A stretch of 44,565 bases of DNA from an uncultured Acetatifactor sp. (lineage in GTDB: Bacteria > Bacillota > Clostridia > Lachnospirales > Lachnospiraceae): the NCBI GenBank assembly GCA_910588225.1, contig CAJUQT010000036.1:1-44565 (forward strand), given 5' to 3'. Made by a program: the position numbers and the translations under genes. Under the pieces are notes generated by a model. That model made no database searches and was not told the DNA's origin. It worked only from the letters and a program-made list of their open reading frames with translations. Position 1 is the stretch's first letter, and every line of letters begins with the position of its first letter. Of the stretch, positions 16,099 through 23,564 are shown in pieces.

Positions 16099-17160
16099 TT
16101 ATTTATCGAATACCACTGCCACTTTGCCGCATTCTCCCCCTGCCATCAGGCGATATGCCTCGGCCGCCTGATCAATGGAGAATTCATGGGTAATCAGATC
16201 TTCCGGATGAATATTCCAGCGCACCAGACGCTCCACCAGTTCCTCCATCTTCCACAGAGAAGTCACCCAGGAACCATAGATACTCTTCTGACCGTGAATA
16301 ATGTCAGGACTGGGATTAAAAGTACAGGTCCCGCCCTCGCCAACGAAAGCGATTTTCCCCCACTCTCTGGTGGCGCGGATTGCCAGTTGTCTGCCCGCAT
16401 CGTTGGCGGACGCGTCAATGGCTCTCTCCACGCCTCTGCCGCCGGTCACTGCCAGAATGTTCTCCAGCGCGTCATCCCCGGGCTTAAACACATGCTCCAC
16501 CAGTCCCAGCTTCTTCGCCAGCTCTATCCGATACTCATTCATCTCCACACCGATGAGCTGATTGGCTCCCATAGCCTTTGCCAGCATCAGCGCTGCCAGT
16601 CCCACCGGTCCCAGACCTGTCACCAGCACCGCATCATTGCCGCAGATACCGATTTTCTCAATGGCTTCATACACGGTTCCGAATCCACAGGCAACCTGGG
16701 CTCCGTCCTTGTAAGTCAGCTGATCCGGCAATGCCACCAGGTCCTTCTCCTCCGCCAGAATATAAGGTGCCATACCGCCGTTTCTCTGCCAGCCGTACGC
16801 CTGGCGGAAGCTGCTCTTACAGGATATGTAATACCCTCTCCGGCAGTCATTGCAGACGCCGCAGCCGGAAATGTGGTACACGATAACCCGATCTCCCTTT
16901 TTAAAACGCCGCAGACCCGGACCTTCCTCCTCGATAATGCCACAGGGCTCGTGTCCCGCCACCATGCCCGGGATATAGCCTTCCGGTCCCTTGCCGGTGT
17001 GTTCCCGATAAATACAGCGGATATCGCTTCCGCAGATGGTGGTGGCCATGGTCCGGATCAGAACCTGTCCATATCCCGGTGTGGGCACCTCGAAATCCTT
17101 CATTTCCACCGTGCTGTTCCCGGGAAGAACCGCACCCTTCATCATCATTTTTACTGCCAT
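16099..17160 (-). CDS. zinc-dependent medium-chain dehydrogenase in the fucose operon
   Basis: The 353-residue MDR-family alcohol/polyol dehydrogenase has the catalytic zinc site TTICGSD and AGHEPCG. The structural zinc site is CGVCNDCRRGYYISC, with four cysteines. The NAD-binding turn is VTGLGPVGLAAL. I chose the ATG at 17160, because GGAGG lies 8 bases upstream, although the frame opens at 17175. It is the first gene of the fucose operon, after a clear promoter at 17220-17247. It could oxidise L-fucose, fuculose or a polyol; the natural substrate is unknown. Confidence 0.9.
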   Translation of the reverse strand: MAVKMMMKGAVLPGNSTVEMKDFEVPTPGYGQVLIRTMATTICGSDIRCIYREHTGKGPEGYIPGMVAGHEPCGIIEEEGPGLRRFKKGDRVIVYHISGCGVCNDCRRGYYISCKSSFRQAYGWQRNGGMAPYILAEEKDLVALPDQLTYKDGAQVACGFGTVYEAIEKIGICGNDAVLVTGLGPVGLAALMLAKAMGANQLIGVEMNEYRIELAKKLGLVEHVFKPGDDALENILAVTGGRGVERAIDASANDAGRQLAIRATREWGKIAFVGEGGTCTFNPSPDIIHGQKSIYGSWVTSLWKMEELVERLVRWNIHPEDLITHEFSIDQAAEAYRLMAGGECGKVAVVFDK

Positions 17161-17219
17161 TTTTTTACCCTCCATACATAAATGATTGTAACTGTACCGT
17201 TTCCGTTTTCTTACTTTCT

Positions 17220-17247
17220 ATTATAGCGTTTCCCCATTTTCGTGCAA
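17220..17247 (-). promoter_or_regulatory. promoter of the fucose operon
   Basis: On the minus strand TTGCAC (17242-17247) and TATAAT (17220-17225) are 16 bases apart. The predicted start is near 17213, about 50 bases before the dehydrogenase start. A palindrome at 17269-17292 lies just upstream of the -35 box. Confidence 0.65.
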
Positions 17248-17268
17248 GCTTACTTTATGCCTATTTAT

Positions 17269-17292
17269 TTCAAAAAGTGTCGTGTTTTTGAA
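17269..17292. promoter_or_regulatory. palindrome upstream of the fucose promoter, probable regulator site
   Basis: TTCAAAAA and TTTTTGAA are perfect 8-bp arms around an 8-bp centre (GTGTCGTG). It lies 22 bp upstream of the fucose operon -35 box and about 80 bp before the divergent AraC regulator gene. That is a good place for an activator or repressor site. It is rather A/T-rich, so chance formation is possible. Confidence 0.45.
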
Positions 17293-17372
17293 GATTTCGT
17301 GATAAAATGATTTTATGAAAAACGACCACTGTCAACATTTGATTTCCATAGAAATAGAAAGAAGGGAATTTT

Positions 17373-18227
17373 TTGAAAACACTCTACACAGACCTGGATA
17401 TCCGCTTTACTCTGGACGGCATCCCAGTCCGGGCATTGAATATCGTCTTTGAACGGTTCACACAGACCCTTCCCTCCCACAGCCACGGCAGCGGCTGTTA
17501 TGAAATCCATTACATTCCTTTCGGATACGGAAAGCTGAATGCCGACGGACAATATTATGACATAGTGCCGAATACCCTCTATGTCACGGGTCCGCACATA
17601 GTGCATGCTCAGACCCCAATCCTGGACGACCCAATGCAGGAATACTGTGTCTATCTGAAGATACGGGACAGCTTCCGATCCAGAAAGCCCTCTCCTGTAA
17701 TGGATGCATTTCTCTCCATGCCCTTCTGGATCGGTCTGGATACCCAGGGCGTTCACCCTCTGATGAGACAGCTTTTCTCCGAGCTGGAACATCGCTACAC
17801 CGGCTATCAGAATCAGGTGGAGCTTCTTCTTCCCCAGCTTCTGATCTGCATGGTGCGCAATTATGAACAGCACCGTCTCTCTTCCACAGTTTTTGCTCAC
17901 AACATGTCAGATTCCAAATCTGTCATCATAGATCAGTACTTCCTTTATGAATATCATTCTCTTTCTCTGGAAGTGCTGGCTGACAGATTGAAAGTCAGCC
18001 CCCGGCAGACCCAACGGCTGTTACAGGAATATTACGGGAAAACATTCCAGCAAAAAAAGGCGGAAGCCAGAATGTCAGCCGCCGCCATTTTACTTTCCGA
18101 CAGGGAGAGAAGTATCTCCTCCATCGCGGAAGCTCTGGGGTATTCCTCCGCAGAGCATTTTTCTTCCGCCTTCCGCAATTATTATAAGATCAGTCCCGGC
18201 AGATACAGGCGGCAGAATGTTCCCTAG
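17373..18227 (+). CDS. AraC-family transcriptional regulator, divergent from the fucose operon
   Basis: The 284-residue protein has an N-terminal cupin-type ligand domain (LPSHSHGSGCYEIHYIPFG, TLYVTGPHIVHAQ) and a C-terminal AraC helix-turn-helix pair. The first is VLADRLKVSPRQTQRLLQEYYG and the second, SISSIAEALGYSSAEHFSSAF, is followed by ISPGRYRR. The start is a TTG with GAAGGGAA about 5 bases upstream; no better ATG is nearby. Divergence from the fucose operon suggests that it controls that operon in response to fucose or a product. Confidence 0.9.
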   Translation: MKTLYTDLDIRFTLDGIPVRALNIVFERFTQTLPSHSHGSGCYEIHYIPFGYGKLNADGQYYDIVPNTLYVTGPHIVHAQTPILDDPMQEYCVYLKIRDSFRSRKPSPVMDAFLSMPFWIGLDTQGVHPLMRQLFSELEHRYTGYQNQVELLLPQLLICMVRNYEQHRLSSTVFAHNMSDSKSVIIDQYFLYEYHSLSLEVLADRLKVSPRQTQRLLQEYYGKTFQQKKAEARMSAAAILLSDRERSISSIAEALGYSSAEHFSSAFRNYYKISPGRYRRQNVP

Positions 18228-18250
18228 AGCCGAAATTGTTCATTCCGGTG

Positions 18251-18634
18251 TCAGTCACACTGCTCCAGAATGTCCCCCCTGCTCACTTCCGCTCTGTCCA
18301 CCCCGCGCAGAAGAAGTCCTACATTGTCTCCCTTCTTCGCCGAGTTCAGCACTCTGCGAAACATTTCAATCCCTGTAATGGTCACTTCTCTGCCGCTGCC
18401 GTCCCTTCTCCGCAGCATTACCGTATCCCCCACGACTATGGAGCCTGCCTCAACCTTCCCCGTGATAACCGTCCCTCTGCCGGTAATGGAAAAGATGTCC
18501 TCCACCACAATGCGAAAGGCTTCTGCAGCTCCATAGGCGGCATTACCATAATAGCTGTCCTCCGACCGGCTCATATCCCTTTGATAGGTGCCGTCCAGTG
18601 GTTTTGATTTCTTAAAGAAGCTGAAAAGTCCCAT
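18251..18634 (-). CDS. stand-alone EF-Tu domain 2-like protein
   Basis: The 127-residue protein has no GTPase domain. Its core FSITGRGTVITGKVEAGSIVVGDTV and the later TGIEMFRRVLNSAKKGDNVGLLLRGVDRAEVSRGDI (here split in two) match the beta-barrel domain 2 of translation factor EF-Tu. A short N-terminal segment MGLFSFFKKSKP looks amphipathic and basic. Small EF-Tu-domain-2 proteins occur in Firmicutes, but their role is not known to me. It converges with the AraC gene, whose stop is 23 bases away. Confidence 0.8.
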   Translation of the reverse strand: MGLFSFFKKSKPLDGTYQRDMSRSEDSYYGNAAYGAAEAFRIVVEDIFSITGRGTVITGKVEAGSIVVGDTVMLRRRDGSGREVTITGIEMFRRVLNSAKKGDNVGLLLRGVDRAEVSRGDILEQCD

Positions 18635-18673
18635 TTATGCCTCCCTTCTCCGCAGCATGTACTCTCTGCATTT

Positions 18674-20308
18674 TCAGTAAGTAAGCACGTTATGATACAG
18701 GCGGTAATATCCTCCGCCCAGGTCCTGGACCTGCAGCTGAATGGCAAAATTCTCCAGCCCCAGATCCTTCAGGCCCCCTTCTACATATCCCTTCCAGTAG
18801 TCTCCGGTACTGTAGGCTCTCTCTACCGAACTCCAAAGCGACTGCGGAATCACATTGGAGAACTGCTGATCCCCTTTTCCCGCTTCTTTCATCAACTTCC
18901 TGCAGTCCTCATAATATTCCTTCAGGGTATCCCGTACCTGTTCTTCCGTAATTCCTGCTTTTTCCAGACTCTCCTGCTTTTTCTCCTCCGCCGTCTGTCC
19001 TGGGCCGCCCGTATCTGTGGGAGTCTTGCTCTGCCATTCCATGGGCTTTATGGGATTGGGATTAATCAGATCCGACAGAGAATCCGGGACATCCACGTCC
19101 CCATTCCCGGAAATTGCAGTATCGCTTTCTCCTGTTCTGTCGTCGTCAGATACACAGGCCGGCAGATAAACGGACAGGCCTGTCCGCATATGGGTATCTG
19201 CAAATTCCCCGTCTGTCTTGTTATAGTAATCATAAGTAGGATCATCCGTATCATCCCATGTCACATCTACATTGTAATAACGGCCATCTATCCTGACAAT
19301 ATTCCACGCATGGTCTTCTCCCGCATAACCGGTACAGTAATAACATGGAATACCCAGCTGCTGCATCAGATACTGAAAGGCCCTTGCATAGCCGGCACAG
19401 ACACTCTTTCCTCCCACCAAAGCACTGTAGGCGCTCTGGTTCATGGAAGCACTCATATCATACTCTGCTCTCTGCATCAGAGCATCATGAACATATTTTT
19501 CCTTTTCAATGTCGGAATTCAGCCCCTCTGCTCCTGCCAGAATTTTCTCCGCCTCCCCTTCGAACTGCTGCCCTGCTCCTGCAAAATCGTTCACAGTGCT
19601 GTTATATTTTAATGTGATTTCCACACAGCCGCCGTTTCGCAGATACTTACAGGAATACCCTGTCTCCAGCCAGAACAGTTCCGGATGGTCGTTATACACC
19701 GCTTCGAAGACACTTTTAAGCTGTTCCACACTGACAGAAACTACCGGTGCAAATGTGGTATTTAAATCCATGGCATTGGCATAAATCTGACTGTATAGCT
19801 GCCGCATATCCCCTTCCAGCATGGCATAATAAGGGTAAAAGGTCCTGTCAAAGGTAAGTCCGCTGCCCGTGTCGCCGGTCTCCACGGAATCTGTCAGCTG
19901 GTCCGCTTCTTCCTGGGCAATTTGCTCCGCCTCTTCCTGCACCGGCTCATAGCCTGTTTTCCCGCTTACGGAAGCGGGCGTTTCCACCGGCTGCGTTCCG
20001 GGAATCTCATAATGGGGACTGTCTCCTTCCTGCAGCCAGTCCGTATTGATACCGGGCTGTACAGCTGCAGGCTGATTTGTATCCCCCTGCCCGCCCATGC
20101 CGGTCATTCCATCATTCCCTCCCGGCGCCGGACTCAGGCTCTCCACTTTCTCCGCCAGCATGGCTGTCAGCGAAGGATTCAGTGCACAGACCAAAATTCC
20201 CAGACATCCGGCCATAATCAGAAACATTATGGCAAAAAAGATTGCTTTTCCTATTTTCTTCAAATTCTCACGCATTCTGCCGTCAGACGGCCATTCATTC
20301 TGCCGCAC
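18674..20308 (-). CDS. membrane-anchored transglutaminase-like (cysteine protease fold) protein
   Basis: The 544-residue protein has a basic N terminus and a membrane helix at about residues 22-43, then a low-complexity linker to about residue 145. The outer domain contains the transglutaminase-core triad: Cys304 (GKSVCAGYARAFQYL), His333 (AGEDHAWNIVRI) and Asp348 (YYNVDVTWDD). Such proteins hydrolyse or cross-link peptide bonds at the cell surface; the target is unknown. The apparent start codon is a GTG with AGG just before it. An ATG at residue 12 is an alternative, but also lacks a good ribosome site. A Pro/Thr-rich stretch follows the core at about residues 410-440. Confidence 0.85.
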   Translation of the reverse strand: MRQNEWPSDGRMRENLKKIGKAIFFAIMFLIMAGCLGILVCALNPSLTAMLAEKVESLSPAPGGNDGMTGMGGQGDTNQPAAVQPGINTDWLQEGDSPHYEIPGTQPVETPASVSGKTGYEPVQEEAEQIAQEEADQLTDSVETGDTGSGLTFDRTFYPYYAMLEGDMRQLYSQIYANAMDLNTTFAPVVSVSVEQLKSVFEAVYNDHPELFWLETGYSCKYLRNGGCVEITLKYNSTVNDFAGAGQQFEGEAEKILAGAEGLNSDIEKEKYVHDALMQRAEYDMSASMNQSAYSALVGGKSVCAGYARAFQYLMQQLGIPCYYCTGYAGEDHAWNIVRIDGRYYNVDVTWDDTDDPTYDYYNKTDGEFADTHMRTGLSVYLPACVSDDDRTGESDTAISGNGDVDVPDSLSDLINPNPIKPMEWQSKTPTDTGGPGQTAEEKKQESLEKAGITEEQVRDTLKEYYEDCRKLMKEAGKGDQQFSNVIPQSLWSSVERAYSTGDYWKGYVEGGLKDLGLENFAIQLQVQDLGGGYYRLYHNVLTY

Positions 20309-20391
20309 CCTGTACTGCCGGTGCTTATTGCTATTTTAACACAATAGACAACTCTGCCGCAACCTCTGATTAATACGAACTCTCCATTCCC

Positions 20392-22014
20392 TTATTCGGC
20401 AAATGACATCAGCTCATGTGCATTCTCATACACAAAGATCACATACTTCCCATCTTCATAAACCTTTTCTCCGTTCTGCAGAGCTCTGGCCTCTTCATAA
20501 GCCTGTGCCTCTTCAGCCGTAAGCAGCAAAAATACTTCTCCCTGGTGATATGCTTCCTCATAATACTTCACAGGAGAAGACCATTTAAAATATTCCAGAC
20601 TCTCCGGATCCAGAATATTCCCTACCTCCACTTTGCCGTCTGTGAGCTCTGTCACAATATTGGCATTCCAGTAAGTGGCAAATCCAAAGTCATATCCATT
20701 CTCTTCCAGGTAAGCTGCCGCCTCACGCTTATCTGCATTTTTATCCACTGTAAGAAAAGAAAGTGTCACTTTGGCCGTACTCATACACAGGCATAGTGCC
20801 AGAAGCAATCCTGCCACAGTCCTGTCCAACAGCGGCTCCTCTCCTCCGAAATAAATCGCAAGCACAGGAAGTACAAAAATCAGGATAGTAATATAATATC
20901 TGGGTACCATGGTACTGGTGGTAAACACAAATACAAACACATTCACCGCCATGGCAACTGCCAGAAACAGAATCACGAAAAAACGCTGCCCATAACTTTT
21001 CTTACAATCTTTCCAGGTTCTGACACCGCAATAACAGAAAATTCCAATCAGCACAAAAGCTATCAGCGTAATCAGTCCTCTCAGGGACAAAAACCCCTTA
21101 TCCGGAATATATCCGAAAAGCATCAGCAGACTGCCCAGGGCATTCTGCGCTCTCTCCCACAGAACCCCCTGATACACCGCAATGAAATTCGTGGCGTCAT
21201 ACGTCTGAAATACAAATTTCCTGCTCACCCACAACACATTGATTCCATAACCAGCCACAGCTGCCAGCGCTCCAAGCAGACTATAATACAAGTATACGGC
21301 CTTGTCACTTTTCCAGATGCGCTTCCAGTAATTTCCCACACTGTGACTGACCCCAAACTGCCTGCGGAACATCTGAAATTCATCCGCTCCCATCAGATAG
21401 ATAAAGGAAGCAAGCAGAAGCGGACACTGCATGGCAAGCAGATATCTCACTCCCGACAATCCGAAAATGACAGCCAGAAGCACATACAATATCCTGATTA
21501 CCCACATTCTGACCAAATGGGATTCCTCTCTTTTCACCAGGCGCAGGAACATGCCGAAAAAGAAGAACAACAGAATCACATGGACCATGTAGGTATTGCC
21601 CATCTGCATATGTGTTATCATTGTCTCGGAAAAGGGCAGAAGAAGAATAGCCCCTGTGAGTACTGTCAGACTTCTCCTCACCTTCAGAGGCTTCATCATA
21701 TAGAAATAAGAGAGCAGCATCAGCACATAAGCCGTAATGTTGGTAAGCATACGGATCAGATGCCAGCTGTCCATAAAAGAAAAAAGCGGTGTCATCACCA
21801 GCTGGGTATACAAAACGCGAAATTCCGTGGAGTAATACCAGTCCGAAGTCCCGAATATATGTCCTTCCTCCGCCAGCAGCCTGGAAAAAATCATTTCCGC
21901 GGCCATATCAGAGTCCAGCCACTGATCCTGCCAAAATGCATTCAGAAAAACCAGGGCAAGAAAAATCAGCCCCAGGAGTACAAAAGGTCCGGATTTTGCT
22001 ATTTTTGATTTCAT
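20392..22014 (-). CDS. polytopic membrane protein, probable GT-C-type glycosyltransferase
   Basis: The 540-residue protein has about 11-12 hydrophobic helices, an early acidic motif WLDSDMAAE in the first outer loop, and a C-terminal soluble domain of about 110 residues (EAAAYLEENGYDFGFATYWNAN). This layout is typical of GT-C glycosyltransferases that use polyprenyl-phosphate sugars, but I do not recognise a specific family. I chose the second of two adjacent ATGs, since AAGGA is 6 bases upstream. Neighbours are a transglutaminase-like gene and a PadR/DUF2812 pair. The substrate is unknown. Confidence 0.65.
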   Translation of the reverse strand: MKSKIAKSGPFVLLGLIFLALVFLNAFWQDQWLDSDMAAEMIFSRLLAEEGHIFGTSDWYYSTEFRVLYTQLVMTPLFSFMDSWHLIRMLTNITAYVLMLLSYFYMMKPLKVRRSLTVLTGAILLLPFSETMITHMQMGNTYMVHVILLFFFFGMFLRLVKREESHLVRMWVIRILYVLLAVIFGLSGVRYLLAMQCPLLLASFIYLMGADEFQMFRRQFGVSHSVGNYWKRIWKSDKAVYLYYSLLGALAAVAGYGINVLWVSRKFVFQTYDATNFIAVYQGVLWERAQNALGSLLMLFGYIPDKGFLSLRGLITLIAFVLIGIFCYCGVRTWKDCKKSYGQRFFVILFLAVAMAVNVFVFVFTTSTMVPRYYITILIFVLPVLAIYFGGEEPLLDRTVAGLLLALCLCMSTAKVTLSFLTVDKNADKREAAAYLEENGYDFGFATYWNANIVTELTDGKVEVGNILDPESLEYFKWSSPVKYYEEAYHQGEVFLLLTAEEAQAYEEARALQNGEKVYEDGKYVIFVYENAHELMSFAE

Positions 22015-22102
22015 CATTCATACGTCCTTATATCAGAAAATTCGCAGAAACTGGCTTCATTATAGCAAAAAGTCCGGCAGGTGTAAAGAGAGTTCCAAAC
22101 AG

Positions 22103-22843
22103 CTACCTCCCGCTCCGCATCGTGTTCACAATTCCGATTACAAAGAATACCAGCGCCACTCCCTGAAGGCAGCCTTTTACAAACCCATAAGGAAACTCCA
22201 TCCTGCTGCTCTCCTCCACTGCCGGCATCAGATAAGTGATTCCATTCACCAGAAGCCCCACGGCCAGAAATAAGGAAGGTCTGCGCCCTCCTCTCCAGCA
22301 CTCCTTCGGCTGTTCCTTGCCGATTCTCCCCCGGAGTTCCTCCAGAATTCCGTCCACACGAGCAATTTCACGGACAAAGCAGACTGCCAGAGCGGTCAGC
22401 AGGAAGCAGAAAAATGCCGGCAGGGCAGCGGTAGTTGTACTGCCTCCGGCAATAACCCCGAACAAATTCACTGCAGCAAAGATGATTTCCAGAATTGCGG
22501 CTGTCTTGAACATCCTTCGGATTCTCTCATAGTGCCGGATATTTGACTCCACATCCGTGTACAATACAAAAGGTCCCTCGGCCGCTTTCTTCCTCAGCAG
22601 CACCCACAATCCCCATGTACATACGATTTCCACACCCATATCCTGCATGAATTCTCTGTAATCCCCGCTCACCTGGAACATCGCTTCTCCAATATCCACC
22701 TGATAGATGTATTCCCCGGGCCGGCATCTTTCAAAGAGGTAGAAACCTGCAAAAAAGTTCTTCATGGCATATCCCTTCCCCACCATTTCATTCAGATATG
22801 CCGTCTCTTTATCCTTATTAAAATACAGTCGAAATCTTACCAT
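22103..22843 (-). CDS. DUF2812 membrane protein
   Basis: The 246-residue protein starts with a soluble domain (FYFNKD-like start MVRFRLYFNKDKETAYLNEM, WVLLRKKAAEGPFVLYTD) matching DUF2812. Four predicted membrane helices follow at about residues 125-145, 152-172, 198-213 and 221-240. DUF2812 proteins are commonly encoded next to PadR regulators and are thought to act with them. The start overlaps the end of the PadR gene by 7 bases, which indicates coupled translation. Its biochemical role is unknown. Confidence 0.8.
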   Translation of the reverse strand: MVRFRLYFNKDKETAYLNEMVGKGYAMKNFFAGFYLFERCRPGEYIYQVDIGEAMFQVSGDYREFMQDMGVEIVCTWGLWVLLRKKAAEGPFVLYTDVESNIRHYERIRRMFKTAAILEIIFAAVNLFGVIAGGSTTTAALPAFFCFLLTALAVCFVREIARVDGILEELRGRIGKEQPKECWRGGRRPSLFLAVGLLVNGITYLMPAVEESSRMEFPYGFVKGCLQGVALVFFVIGIVNTMRSGR

Positions 22844-23157
22844 GTCCCCTCCTCCATTTCCTCTGCATTGCGCAGAAGCTCCATCAAACGCTTTTTTTCT
22901 TCTTTGAAAACATGTCTGCCTGCTTCCGTAATGATGTACTCCTTTTTCTTCCTGGAATCCGTCTCCTCACTGTAAATCCGGATCCAGCCTTTTGCCGACA
23001 TGGTCTGTATGGCCCCGTAAAGTGTTCCCGGTCCCAGTACCACTCTGCCTTCCGTAAGCTCCTCCACTTTCTGGATAATTCCATAGCCATGGCTGGGCCT
23101 GTGCACAGACAGTAAAATGTAAAACAATGCTTCCGTCAACGGTGTGTGTCTCTCCAT
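22837..23157 (-). CDS. PadR-family transcriptional regulator
   Basis: The 106-residue winged-helix regulator has the PadR pattern LTEALFYILLSVHRPSHGYGI, then GTLYGAIQTMSAKGWIRIY and KKKEYIITEAGR. The ATG at 23157 has AGGAGG 7 bases upstream; the frame runs on to 23241 but that start lacks a ribosome site. The co-translated DUF2812 gene is the expected partner. A promoter with a long palindrome at 23346-23402 lies about 190 bases upstream, which suggests autoregulation. Confidence 0.9.
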   Translation of the reverse strand: MERHTPLTEALFYILLSVHRPSHGYGIIQKVEELTEGRVVLGPGTLYGAIQTMSAKGWIRIYSEETDSRKKKEYIITEAGRHVFKEEKKRLMELLRNAEEMEEGTW

Positions 23158-23345
23158 TTCCCCGCCTCCTGATTGGAATTCCACAGTATCCCTTTCTGCC
23201 ACAATCCTCTGAAAACATTTACGGGCGTATAAAACATCCACTCATAAATGTTTCCGCCCCTTCGGCATACTGTAAAAGGGGCTGCCCTCCATGACAGTGC
23301 GGCTTATTATGTTAAGAAGAAACCTTCAATATTGTACCGCACAAC

Positions 23346-23393
23346 ATATCGGGAAGTGATATATCATATAGATAATATATCACCTCCCGATAT
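23346..23393. promoter_or_regulatory. 48-bp palindrome over the PadR promoter
   Basis: The arms at 23346-23364 and 23375-23393 are 19 bp long, match at 18 positions and are separated by 10 bp. Each contains ATATC and GTGATATAT blocks. The right arm fills the spacer of the promoter and the left arm lies just after the predicted start site. This is what one expects for autoregulation by PadR, but binding is inferred. Confidence 0.65.
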
Positions 23394-23402
23394 ATCTGTC
23401 AA
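23374..23402 (-). promoter_or_regulatory. promoter of the PadR-DUF2812 operon
   Basis: On the minus strand a consensus TTGACA (23397-23402) and TATATT (23374-23379) are 17 bases apart. The predicted start is near 23367, leaving a leader of about 210 bases before the PadR gene. I see no gene in that leader. Confidence 0.75.
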
Positions 23403-23425
23403 GAACAGTTGCTGTAAAATCTTAT

Positions 23426-23470
23426 AAAAAAAGGCTTCCACCCGGCCGTCAAACCGTCGAAAACCTTTTT
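23426..23470 (-). terminator. terminator of the uxaBA operon
   Basis: AAAAAGG plus a T/C-rich segment pairs with GGAAGCCTTTTT (12 positions including G-T pairs) on the minus strand, with an inner stem-loop. A T run follows. It lies about 95 bases downstream of uxaA and just before the PadR promoter. Confidence 0.7.
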
Positions 23471-23564
23471 CCTGTCTATCACAGATTCCGTTTAATGTCT
23501 CTTCCGCTCCTGCGCACATCTCTCTCTTGTCAGTTCCAGCAAATTCGAGGAGCTTTGTCTGTAC

